10,951 nucleotides of DNA, taken from contig JAEOTW010000101.1 in the NCBI GenBank assembly GCA_016839655.1, forward strand, positions 1 to 10,951, read 5' to 3'. The notes beneath the pieces are model-generated. The model saw nothing but the letters and a program-made list of their open reading frames with translations. It searched no databases and was not told the origin of the DNA. The position numbers and the translations under genes are program-made. Source of the stretch: Promethearchaeota archaeon. Its GTDB lineage: Archaea > Asgardarchaeota > Lokiarchaeia > Sigynarchaeales > SOKP01. Of the stretch, positions 1 through 6,596 are shown piece by piece (within the stretch, counting starts at the first letter, position 1; each line of letters starts with the position of its first letter).

Positions 1-1022
1 GTAAGTATTGGTTCCTTATTATTTTTTATTACATCTATGAAATAATTCGTAGCATTAATAAAACTATATTTCCAATCCTTTTCAAAATCCGTGTAGGTTT
101 CTACTTTGCCGTCTCTAATAATTACAATAGGAGGAAAAATTTCGGAGTTTGAGAGCTTATTTCCTATCGAAGTGCCTTGATTTATCTTCATTATTCCGCG
201 ACTGGCAATGATTTCAATGAATTCATCAACGGGATAATATTTTGAGTCTGAGAAATCCATTTCTGGTATTAATGAAAATTCCATATTTCCATATTGGGGA
301 ACAATATGCTCTTTACTTTGCTTATATTTAAACATTACATAAGCAGGGGCATCTAAACCTTGGTAATTACCAGTCCATGCAAAAATCTTTTCAATCTCTT
401 CATTAAAGAACCACTGTGCTAAAGAAAAAGCATGCCATCCATTATCAAATAGGATAGGGGATCCTCCTGGTGCACCACCAATTTTTTTTGGATCTTTTCT
501 CCAAGATTCAGCGCTTTCTGGGGTTTTCCAACCACCCATAGTACCAATTGCAGTTTTTATCCGAAATGATGAAGGATCACCAATATAATCATCGTCTAAT
601 AATTGTTTTGCTTTCATGATATGAGGAGCAAATACGAAATTCTCATAAATCGAAAGAATTGATCCAGATTTATTACATATACTGATCATTTTATCTGCTT
701 CTTCTAAAGTTAATGCCATTGGTTTTTGAACTGAAATCCCTTTTATACCTTTTTGAGCTGCATATATGGTAGCATCAGCATGGAGATGGTGGGGTAAAAG
801 GATTTCAATTATATCCAAATCCTCCTTATCTATCATGTCCCTATAATCAGAATATAATGGAATATTCTTTTTTAGACCAAATTTTTCACGTTTTTGTTTA
901 GCTTTATCTAATGTCCGATTGCATAAACAAGTGATTTCTACATCATCTCGATCTAAATATCCTAATACGTTAAGGTCAAAGATAACTCCTGTTCCTACTA
1001 TTCCTACTTTAAACTTATCCAT
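1..1022 (-). CDS. Gfo/Idh/MocA family NAD(P)-dependent oxidoreductase (3' end outside window)
   Basis: I translated the minus strand from an ATG at 1022-1020 and found 340 open codons up to the window edge, so the C-terminus is missing. The N-terminus is a Rossmann fold (VGIVGTGVI, residues 6-14). The family's usual EKP motif appears as QKP (residues 99-101). The second domain has the active-site pattern D-x-G-x-H at D193-G195-H197, preceded by a Gly/Pro-rich turn. The last visible residues (NNKEPIL) match the segment that normally lies near the family's C-terminus, so only a few dozen residues are probably lost. Such enzymes oxidise or reduce sugars, inositols or related hydroxy compounds with NAD(P); the substrate cannot be told from sequence. 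It is a soluble cytoplasmic protein. A Shine-Dalgarno-like AAGGA lies six bases upstream of the ATG, supporting this start. Confidence 0.9.
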   Translation of the reverse strand, partial: MDKFKVGIVGTGVIFDLNVLGYLDRDDVEITCLCNRTLDKAKQKREKFGLKKNIPLYSDYRDMIDKEDLDIIEILLPHHLHADATIYAAQKGIKGISVQKPMALTLEEADKMISICNKSGSILSIYENFVFAPHIMKAKQLLDDDYIGDPSSFRIKTAIGTMGGWKTPESAESWRKDPKKIGGAPGGSPILFDNGWHAFSLAQWFFNEEIEKIFAWTGNYQGLDAPAYVMFKYKQSKEHIVPQYGNMEFSLIPEMDFSDSKYYPVDEFIEIIASRGIMKINQGTSIGNKLSNSEIFPPIVIIRDGKVETYTDFEKDWKYSFINATNYFIDVIKNNKEPIL

Positions 1023-1028
1023 ATTAAA

Positions 1029-1033
1029 TCCTT
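1029..1033 (-). promoter_or_regulatory. Ribosome binding site of the Gfo/Idh/MocA gene
   Basis: The minus strand reads AAGGA, six bases before the ATG at 1022. This is good Shine-Dalgarno spacing and fixes the start. A transcript beginning about 25 bases after the TATA-like box at 1045-1054 would be nearly leaderless, so the site is used only if transcription starts further upstream or reads through from the neighbouring gene. Confidence 0.5.
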
Positions 1034-1044
1034 ATAATATTACC

Positions 1045-1054
1045 AAATATAAAA
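1045..1054 (-). promoter_or_regulatory. TATA-like box upstream of the Gfo/Idh/MocA gene
   Basis: The minus strand reads TTTTATATTT in the 52-base gap between the two minus-strand genes. It is centred about 27 bases before the ATG, which would place transcription initiation at or just before the start codon. The region is AT-rich throughout, so a chance match is possible. Confidence 0.4.
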
Positions 1055-1074
1055 GTCTAATACAAAGAATAGAT

Positions 1075-1998
1075 TCACGAGATAAAATAAAATATTAAAG
1101 AAATTATTCCTAAAGTAAAAATTACGATTCCAACCCCTCTTCCCATGGTTTTTGCAGACAATTTCTGTACATATAATGATGCTGTTATTCCTGTAATGAT
1201 TGATCCAATTGCTAAATACACAGAAATTTCCAAATTAAAAAAAAATTGTCCCTTAATCAAAATTCCTAATATCTGATAAATAATAAAAGTACTCAAACAA
1301 ATTACAATACTTAGAATAAGAGCTGTTCCAACACCTTTTTTTATTGAATACCCGTATATAAGAACCAAAGCAAGCACAATAATAAAACCAGAATTTGCTC
1401 CAAACAATCCAGAATTTATCCCTATAAAAATTCCAAAAATTAAAGCTAGTATATAGAAAAGACGTGAGCCAAAAGGGATAAAACCTTGAGATTTTTGTCT
1501 TTCGTTTGTAGATATTGAATCAGATTCTGCGTCTTTTTGATCGTTGGTATTTTTTTTTTGAAATTTTAAACTAAGTTTATTAGCCGTTTTTTTTAAGGTT
1601 TCTGTTGTAGGAAATCCGCGATAAAGAAAAATAAAACCCAATATAGCAATGAATAATGGTATAAACCATCCATAGATATTTCCTATTGGTGTAATTAGCA
1701 ATATAAATACTCCTAGAAATGAAATTAATATTGCTACAATAATAATTATAAAAGTATCTTTCCTAATTTCTAACTCTCCCTTTCTTATATATCCGATACT
1801 AACAAAAACAGACGTAATTAGATCATTTAATAAATTTATTGCAATTGCCAGAAAGGCATCACCAGTTAATAATAGTATAATTGGGAGTACAACACCTTGG
1901 CCTGTTTGACCAACAAAACTAATACTAATTCCCACAAGTGCCCCTATTAATAATAAAATTATAATTTGGTAAATTTCTAAACTCAATTTACATCTCAA
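1075..1998 (-). CDS. TauE/SafE (DUF81) family membrane transporter
   Basis: This 307-residue, very hydrophobic protein has the two-repeat layout of the TauE/SafE family, which exports or takes up small anions such as sulfite, sulfoacetate and related organosulfur compounds. Each half opens with the family's glycine-rich helix: GISISFVGQTGQGVVLP at about residues 23-39 and GINSGLFGANSGF at about 193-205. A charged cytoplasmic-type loop (about 129-175, rich in Lys, Asp and Ser) separates the halves. I expect seven or eight membrane helices. The longest frame starts at TTG (1998-1996). A second TTG at 1986-1984 gives a start of MSLEIYQ, with a weak GGTTGAG upstream, and is just as plausible. There is no in-frame ATG near the N-terminus. 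Substrate is unknown. The gene lies 52 bases upstream of the Gfo gene on the same strand. Confidence 0.85.
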   Translation of the reverse strand: MRCKLSLEIYQIIILLLIGALVGISISFVGQTGQGVVLPIILLLTGDAFLAIAINLLNDLITSVFVSIGYIRKGELEIRKDTFIIIIVAILISFLGVFILLITPIGNIYGWFIPLFIAILGFIFLYRGFPTTETLKKTANKLSLKFQKKNTNDQKDAESDSISTNERQKSQGFIPFGSRLFYILALIFGIFIGINSGLFGANSGFIIVLALVLIYGYSIKKGVGTALILSIVICLSTFIIYQILGILIKGQFFFNLEISVYLAIGSIITGITASLYVQKLSAKTMGRGVGIVIFTLGIISLIFYFIS

Positions 1999-2131
1999 CC
2001 TTTTTTTTAAGTATAGTAAATTATTCGTTGGGAGCGCATAAATAGTTAATATTTTTGTCCTAGGGATAAATTTATATTTTTATGGAACAAATCTCAATTA
2101 AATATTAAATATCAAATAGAGAACGACTTTA
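1999..2131. promoter_or_regulatory. Divergent promoter region between the TauE-like and M28 genes
   Basis: This 133-base AT-rich spacer separates the minus-strand pair from the plus-strand run and must hold promoters for both directions. Facing right, TTTATATTTTTA (2071-2082) looks like a TATA box and would give a leader of about 30 bases before the ATG at 2132. Facing left, there are several AT-rich TATA-like candidates and none stands out. I saw no clear palindromic operator. Confidence 0.5.
2071..2082 (+). promoter_or_regulatory. TATA-like box for the first M28 peptidase gene
   Basis: TTTATATTTTTA is preceded by a purine-rich GGGATAAA that could act as the TFB recognition element. It lies about 55 bases before the ATG at 2132, so the transcript would have a short leader. 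No strong Shine-Dalgarno is present in that leader. Confidence 0.4.
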
Positions 2132-3409
2132 ATGGATTTAGAAATTTCAACTGAACATGCAGATTATATGTATAACTTAGTAGAGAGAATAGTAAGGGAA
2201 ATTGGACCCCGTATGTCATGTAGTCCACAAGAAGCTGAGGGATCAAAAACATTAGAATTAGAACTTGAGCAGACATGTGATGAAGTAGTAGTTGAGCCTT
2301 TTACATGTCATCCAAAAGCATTTCTTGGATGGATTAAAATAATTTTAATTATGACTGTTGTTTCAATGATTTTCTATTTAGTTATGCAATGGGTAGCCGA
2401 TTCTTTATTAATAGTATTTAGTATAATCTCTTTTATATTAACATCAGTTTCCTTTCTAATAATGTGGGAGGAATTTTTCAACTATGATGAGTTTATTGAC
2501 CCATTATTCCGTAAAAAGACATCACAGAATGTCATTGGGAAAATTAAAACTCAAGAAGAACTAAAAAGAATAATTATCTTTTCAAGCCATATAGATTCTG
2601 CACTCCAATTTAATTTACTTAAACTTATAGGTTGGGGTTTTATTCCTCTTGCATTTCTTGGAATATTAACAATATTAACATGGTTAATTATATCATTTAT
2701 TAATATGATCATAATGTTGATTGGATTCTCAATCCTTAAGGGAATTTTCTTTTGGGCTACAATCTGGTTATTAGTTATTGGTAGTCCTTGTTTTATAGGT
2801 TTATTTTTTTTTGTGCCAATGGGTAATAAGGGAAATGTTGTACCGGGAGCAGTTGATAACTTAAGTAGCTGTTCTGTAATAGTGGGTTTAAGTAGATATA
2901 TAAAAGGTCATAAGGAAATTCTTCCTCCTAATACTGAAATTCGATTAATAAGTTTTGGTTGTGAAGAAAGTGGATTACGTGGATCTCGTCGGTATTGTTC
3001 TACTCATTTAAAAGAATTGAAAACTTATGATACAATTGTAGTAAATTTAGACGGTTTAGAGACTCCAGATGGTTTCCATATAATAGAATATGAACCTACT
3101 ACCCGGACATGGCATTCAGAAGAGGTAATTCGCAAATTGCAAAGAGCTGCTGACTTAGTTGGTGTTCAAGCAAAAAGATTTGGTGCAGGAAGAGTAGAAA
3201 AGACCGTTGGTAGGTTAAGTGGAGGTTCTGATGCTGCGTCATTTTCGAGAGCAAATATTAAGGCAGGGTTCCTAAACTCAGCTGATTGGAAACATAGGTC
3301 AAGTTATTACCATCAAAGCACTGATACACCCGATAAAATTAAGCCTGGAACTCTAGAGAATGCATTAAAAATTTGTATCGCTTTTCTTTCAATTGATGCA
3401 GAAACATAA
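2132..3409 (+). CDS. Membrane-embedded M28 family zinc metallopeptidase (first copy)
   Basis: This 425-residue protein has all the metal ligands and the catalytic base of the M28 (aminopeptidase Y/Q) family: H153-x-D155 (SSHIDSA), bridging D242 (GAVDN), base and ligand E278-E279 (CEESG), D307 (NLDGLE) and H394 (YYHQSTDTPDKI). A GGSDAASF segment at 364-371 matches the family's Ser-Asp substrate-pocket loop. It should therefore be an active di-zinc exopeptidase. Unusually, two hydrophobic hairpins interrupt the fold: about 66-112, before the HxD motif, and about 162-229, between HxD and the bridging Asp. Soluble M28 enzymes have only around a dozen residues at the second place. An even number of helices in each would keep all catalytic pieces on one membrane face. 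No signal peptide is seen. It heads the plus-strand run; the next gene begins 15 bases after its stop. Confidence 0.9.
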   Translation: MDLEISTEHADYMYNLVERIVREIGPRMSCSPQEAEGSKTLELELEQTCDEVVVEPFTCHPKAFLGWIKIILIMTVVSMIFYLVMQWVADSLLIVFSIISFILTSVSFLIMWEEFFNYDEFIDPLFRKKTSQNVIGKIKTQEELKRIIIFSSHIDSALQFNLLKLIGWGFIPLAFLGILTILTWLIISFINMIIMLIGFSILKGIFFWATIWLLVIGSPCFIGLFFFVPMGNKGNVVPGAVDNLSSCSVIVGLSRYIKGHKEILPPNTEIRLISFGCEESGLRGSRRYCSTHLKELKTYDTIVVNLDGLETPDGFHIIEYEPTTRTWHSEEVIRKLQRAADLVGVQAKRFGAGRVEKTVGRLSGGSDAASFSRANIKAGFLNSADWKHRSSYYHQSTDTPDKIKPGTLENALKICIAFLSIDAET

Positions 3410-3414
3410 ATTTT

Positions 3415-3418
3415 GGAG
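3415..3418 (+). promoter_or_regulatory. Shine-Dalgarno GGAG deciding the start of the QueG-like gene
   Basis: GGAG lies six bases before the ATG at 3425-3427. A TTG four codons further upstream (3413) overlaps this motif and is therefore unlikely to be the start. This is the clearest Shine-Dalgarno in the window and implies translation from a polycistronic message. Confidence 0.65.
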
Positions 3419-3424
3419 TTTAAT

Positions 3425-4333
3425 ATGAATGCAGAATTAATTCAATTCTTAATAAGTCTTTTTGAAGAGAATGCATTGAATCGACTTCCTAGCAATTATG
3501 GGGAGTCACGTATATTTACTTCTCCTTTAATAGGAGTTGCTAGGGGAGATGATCCTATATTTCAGAAATACAAGGAGCTTATAGGACCAGAGCACTTAAC
3601 TCCATTGGAATTATGTTTATCAGAGGGATTTAAGAGTTTGTCGCCTTCAGATCTAAGAATAATTTCAATTGTGTTTCCATATAGCGAAAAAATTCGTGAA
3701 GAAAGTAAAAATATCAGTAAAGATTCTCAAATTACGCTCCCTGCAGAAATATATTGTGTAGGCCGTAATTATGCAAATGAATTCAAAAAGGTAATTTGTA
3801 GAAATATAATTGAATTTTTTAAATTAAAAGGGTATAGGTCAGTAGCAGCTATGTTAAGTGAATCATTTAGTATATTAAGACCAAAAATGGAAATAGTCTA
3901 TTCTACTTGGTCAGAACGGCATATTGCCTTTGCAACTGGTTTAGGGACTTTTAGCTTACATGAAGGTTTAATTACTGAAATTGGTTGTAATATAAGATTG
4001 GCTTCAGTAGTTACTGATGCACCTTTAGAAATCACTCCAAGAAAATATGATAAACCGTATGCAAATTGTTTATATTATTCAAAAGGCACATGTAGGAGAT
4101 GTGAAGCAAGATGTCCCGCAAATGCGATTGATGAAAATGGTCATAATAAGCTTAAATGTCATGAATACAATCGTAAAATAGCAAGAATAATGTTCAATCG
4201 TATTGGTCCAATATTAAAGCCTCTTAAACGGCGTATTAATTGGGCTTTAAGACCTGAGAGTTATCCAGTCGGATGTGCGTTCTGTCAATTTAATGTTCCT
4301 TGTATGGATAAAAATCCAATATTAGAAATATAA
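3425..4333 (+). CDS. QueG-like corrinoid/double [4Fe-4S] protein
   Basis: From the ATG at 3425 the protein has 302 residues. The centre (about 155-206) carries a segment shared with epoxyqueuosine reductase QueG and its relatives: W162-SERH, then GLGTFSLHEGLIT and a basic TPR turn. In QueG this region contributes to the cobalamin pocket. Two cysteine groups follow: C215, C223, C226 and C230-P, then C245, C284, C287 and C293. Their order fits two [4Fe-4S] clusters with ligands swapped between them, as in QueG and reductive dehalogenases. The spacing differs from QueG: the first cluster's leading Cys is displaced (C-x7-C-x2-C-x3-CP) and the last group is C-x2-C-x5-C. Archaea generally make archaeosine rather than queuosine, so a QueG role is doubtful; it is better read as a redox enzyme of unknown substrate. 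It lies between the M28 and DDAH genes at operon-like spacing. Confidence 0.8.
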   Translation: MNAELIQFLISLFEENALNRLPSNYGESRIFTSPLIGVARGDDPIFQKYKELIGPEHLTPLELCLSEGFKSLSPSDLRIISIVFPYSEKIREESKNISKDSQITLPAEIYCVGRNYANEFKKVICRNIIEFFKLKGYRSVAAMLSESFSILRPKMEIVYSTWSERHIAFATGLGTFSLHEGLITEIGCNIRLASVVTDAPLEITPRKYDKPYANCLYYSKGTCRRCEARCPANAIDENGHNKLKCHEYNRKIARIMFNRIGPILKPLKRRINWALRPESYPVGCAFCQFNVPCMDKNPILEI

Positions 4334-4363
4334 ATATGAAATTTAAATAAGTATACACTAACT

Positions 4364-5125
4364 ATGTTTAAACGGGCAATTGTGAGAAAACCAGCAAACA
4401 ATTTACAAGAAGGTTTAACAACTTCTAATTTAGGGAAGCCTGATTATAATAAAGCTGTTAATCAACATTCAGAATATATTAGAGCATTGAAAAAATGTGG
4501 CCTAAAAATTATTCAATTAGATGCTGATGAAACATTTCCTGATTCCACCTTCGTTGAAGATACTGTTGTTGTTAATAAAAAAGTAGCAGTTATCACTAAT
4601 TTTGGTGTATTAAGTAGAAAAGGTGAAGAACTAGAAGTAAAGGAAGAATTAGAAAGATTTTATAATAATATAGAGTTTATTAAAAATCCTGGAATGCTTG
4701 AAGGGGGAGATGTATTAAAAGTAGATAATCAATACTATATAGGCCTTTCTAAACGAACAAATAAAGAAGGTGCTAGGCAATTAACAGAGATCCTTAAAAA
4801 GTATGATTATTCATGCTTAACTGTGCAATTAGTTGATTTTCTTCATCTAAAGACAGGAATTGCATATATAGGGGATAATAATTTAATTGTTTCAGGAGAA
4901 TTTATTGGTAATCCAATATTCAAGGATTTTAATATTATTAAATTAGATAAATATGAGGCTTATGCCGCAAATTGCATAAGAGTGAATAATTACATTCTAA
5001 TTGCTAAAGGTTTTCAGAAGTTAAAGAATTCAATTTTAAAACTAGGATATAAATTACTTGAAATTGATATGTCAGAGTTTAGAAAGATGGATGGAGGTCT
5101 TTCATGTCTATCTATTAGATTTTGA
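4364..5125 (+). CDS. ddaH: Dimethylargininase (NG,NG-dimethylarginine dimethylaminohydrolase, DDAH)
   Basis: The protein is 253 residues, almost the same length as Pseudomonas DDAH, and belongs to the guanidino-group-modifying (amidinotransferase) superfamily with its five-fold propeller. It hydrolyses mono- or dimethylarginine to citrulline and a methylamine through a covalent thiouronium intermediate. The expected residues are in register: acidic substrate-binding D60 and E65-D66 (FVED), E113 in the LEGGDVL turn, catalytic H161 (HLKTG) and nucleophile C248 in GGLSCLSIRF at the extreme C-terminus. Arginine deiminases are much longer, about 400 residues, which argues for DDAH or a close hydrolase. 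The start is the ATG at 4364; there is no Shine-Dalgarno, and an AT-rich stretch about 25 bases upstream could allow a leaderless transcript. It follows the QueG-like gene by 30 bases. Confidence 0.9.
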   Translation: MFKRAIVRKPANNLQEGLTTSNLGKPDYNKAVNQHSEYIRALKKCGLKIIQLDADETFPDSTFVEDTVVVNKKVAVITNFGVLSRKGEELEVKEELERFYNNIEFIKNPGMLEGGDVLKVDNQYYIGLSKRTNKEGARQLTEILKKYDYSCLTVQLVDFLHLKTGIAYIGDNNLIVSGEFIGNPIFKDFNIIKLDKYEAYAANCIRVNNYILIAKGFQKLKNSILKLGYKLLEIDMSEFRKMDGGLSCLSIRF

Positions 5126-5139
5126 GGATACTTTAATAA

Positions 5140-5166
5140 GAGAAAATTCTCGTTTCTATTTTTTAT
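5140..5166 (+). terminator. Possible T-rich terminator after ddaH
   Basis: A small inverted repeat (GAGAA/TTCTC, 5140-5151) is followed by a T-rich run (GTTTCTATTTTTTAT). Archaeal termination relies mainly on U-tracts, so the run may matter more than the weak, tight hairpin. It lies 15 bases after the ddaH stop. Confidence 0.35.
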
Positions 5167-5229
5167 CAATTAATTTTATATAATCTCTATTTGTAAGATT
5201 AATTAATAATGTCAATTAAGAAAGAAGAA

Positions 5230-5410
5230 TTGGATCTAAGGCTGATTGCAATTGTTGAAGATTGAAATTGATATTAATAATCGAGAATTAAATGAGATTG
5301 AGAAGAGTTTATAGAAATGGAAAAAGCCTGAAAAAAAGATTGAAAGAAGTTTTTTAAGTATTTATAAGAAACTCGTAAGCTCTACAAAATATGGAGCATA
5401 TTTACAATAA
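5230..5410 (+). pseudogene. ilvD: Decayed C-terminal fragment of dihydroxy-acid dehydratase (ilvD remnant)
   Basis: No intact gene fills the 296-base gap between ddaH and the second M28 gene, but its right part translates into a recognisable IlvD/Edd C-terminus in two frames. From 5233, one frame gives DLRLIAIVED and then a TGA at 5263. The next frame gives EIDINNRELNEIEKSL, an in-frame TAG at 5312-5314, then KWKKPEKKIERSFLSIYKKL, followed by a short VSSTKYGAYLQ and TAA at 5408-5410. Intact family members end with the pattern IALVEDGD-x-I-x-IDIP-NR-x-L, a K-W-x-P-P-E-x-K-I stretch, and L-x-x-Y-x-K-LVSSA-x-x-GA. The fragment lacks about 90% of the enzyme, has a frameshift, a nonsense codon and a small internal deletion, and cannot make active protein. 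Upstream, 5167-5229 shows nothing recognisable. Confidence 0.8.
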
Positions 5411-5421
5411 AATTTAAAATT

Positions 5422-6594
5422 ATGATTGATGAGAACCGCATACTGGAAAATTTAAAAGAATTATCTTTTCCAAGATTATCTGGAACCGAATTTGAGAAGA
5501 AAGCGTTTAACCATGTAAAGAAGAAAATAGAAAATCATGGTTTTTCTCCAAGCTTTCAAGAATTCTCCTTTAGTTCTTTTTTTTCAAGACTTTATCCAAA
5601 AGTAGCCTTAACATTATTAAGTTGGCTGCTTTTAGTACTAATTTTAAATTTGCATACCATTTTTAGTCTAGTAAATTTAATTTTGATATTTATTCTTATA
5701 TTAGTTTTGATCATAATTACAAGAAATCCAGAGACAATAAAAATAGGACGTAAATATCATTCTCAGAATTTATTTATAAAATTATCATCAAATAAAAAAG
5801 CTGAAGACTCAGATTTTAATATTTTACTTTTCTCTCATTTAGATTCAAAAGGGCAAACATTCTCAATAAAAATCCGTATTGAAATATATTACTTTTGGGT
5901 AATTACTTTTCCCTTAGGTCTCATAATTATAATTTTAAATTTTTTCTTATTACCCAACACTTACTTGTTATTACAGATTTTGGGTATTTTAGTTTTAAGT
6001 ATAAATTATATAGCTACATTTTTCCTTTGGTTAAATAGAACTAATAATAAGTCTAACGGCGCGATAGATAATGCTTCCGGAATGTCATGTCTTTTAGAGC
6101 TTCTAAACTATTTTTCTGAACAAAAAAATATGCCAAAAAATTATAATTTGTGGTTTGTATTTACTGGTGCTGAAGAATCTGGTACAATGGGAGTAAGAAA
6201 TTTCTATAAATACATAAAAGATTTTGATAGAGACAAGACTTTTATATCTAATTTTGATTCATTCGCTAATCAAATAAATATATGGGATCACGGTCTTCTT
6301 AATAATAAATGTTATAATGCTTTTAATTACATTTTAGAAAATGAAGATGTAATGAATTTAGAGAAGAAGACTCGAAGGTTCTATATTGGAATATATTCTG
6401 ATGGATTATTTCTTTATAATAAAAACTTCCAAGGATTAGGTACTGGTGATAGAAGTGTTCATAGTTATGTACATTCTATTTGTGATGATGTAGATAAAAT
6501 AAATATTAAAATTCTGAAAAAACTTTGCGAGTTTTATATAATTTTATTAAATGATGTTGATAATAATATAAGAAATGTTAAGAGTGCGGATTAA
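5422..6594 (+). CDS. Membrane-embedded M28 family zinc metallopeptidase (second copy)
   Basis: This 390-residue protein has the same architecture as the M28 protein at 2132-3409 but is clearly diverged from it. Metal and catalytic positions are H139-x-D141 (FSHLDSK), bridging D216 (NGAIDNASG), E251-E252 (TGAEESG), D279 (SNFDSF) and H351 (SYVHSICDDVDKI). Hydrophobic hairpins occupy about 61-100 and about 158-205, the latter splitting the HxD motif from the bridging Asp. The usual Ser-Asp pocket loop is present only loosely (YSDGLFLY, 325-332), which suggests a different substrate preference. The protein is Lys/Asn-rich and encoded by very AT-rich DNA. An AT-rich CATATTTAC about 20 bases before the ATG may be its promoter, placing it just behind the ilvD remnant. 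Its stop at 6592-6594 abuts the methyltransferase reading frame. Confidence 0.87.
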   Translation: MIDENRILENLKELSFPRLSGTEFEKKAFNHVKKKIENHGFSPSFQEFSFSSFFSRLYPKVALTLLSWLLLVLILNLHTIFSLVNLILIFILILVLIIITRNPETIKIGRKYHSQNLFIKLSSNKKAEDSDFNILLFSHLDSKGQTFSIKIRIEIYYFWVITFPLGLIIIILNFFLLPNTYLLLQILGILVLSINYIATFFLWLNRTNNKSNGAIDNASGMSCLLELLNYFSEQKNMPKNYNLWFVFTGAEESGTMGVRNFYKYIKDFDRDKTFISNFDSFANQINIWDHGLLNNKCYNAFNYILENEDVMNLEKKTRRFYIGIYSDGLFLYNKNFQGLGTGDRSVHSYVHSICDDVDKINIKILKKLCEFYIILLNDVDNNIRNVKSAD

Positions 6595-6596
6595 AA

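Noticed and set aside
3413..3424. TTG start for the QueG-like gene
   Set aside because: The TTG overlaps the GGAG ribosome binding site, which is ideally spaced for the ATG at 3425.
5209..5265. Short ORF beginning ATGTCAATTAAG
   Set aside because: Its last codons are the frameshifted start of the ilvD remnant; it has 18 codons and no ribosome binding site, so it is not considered a gene.
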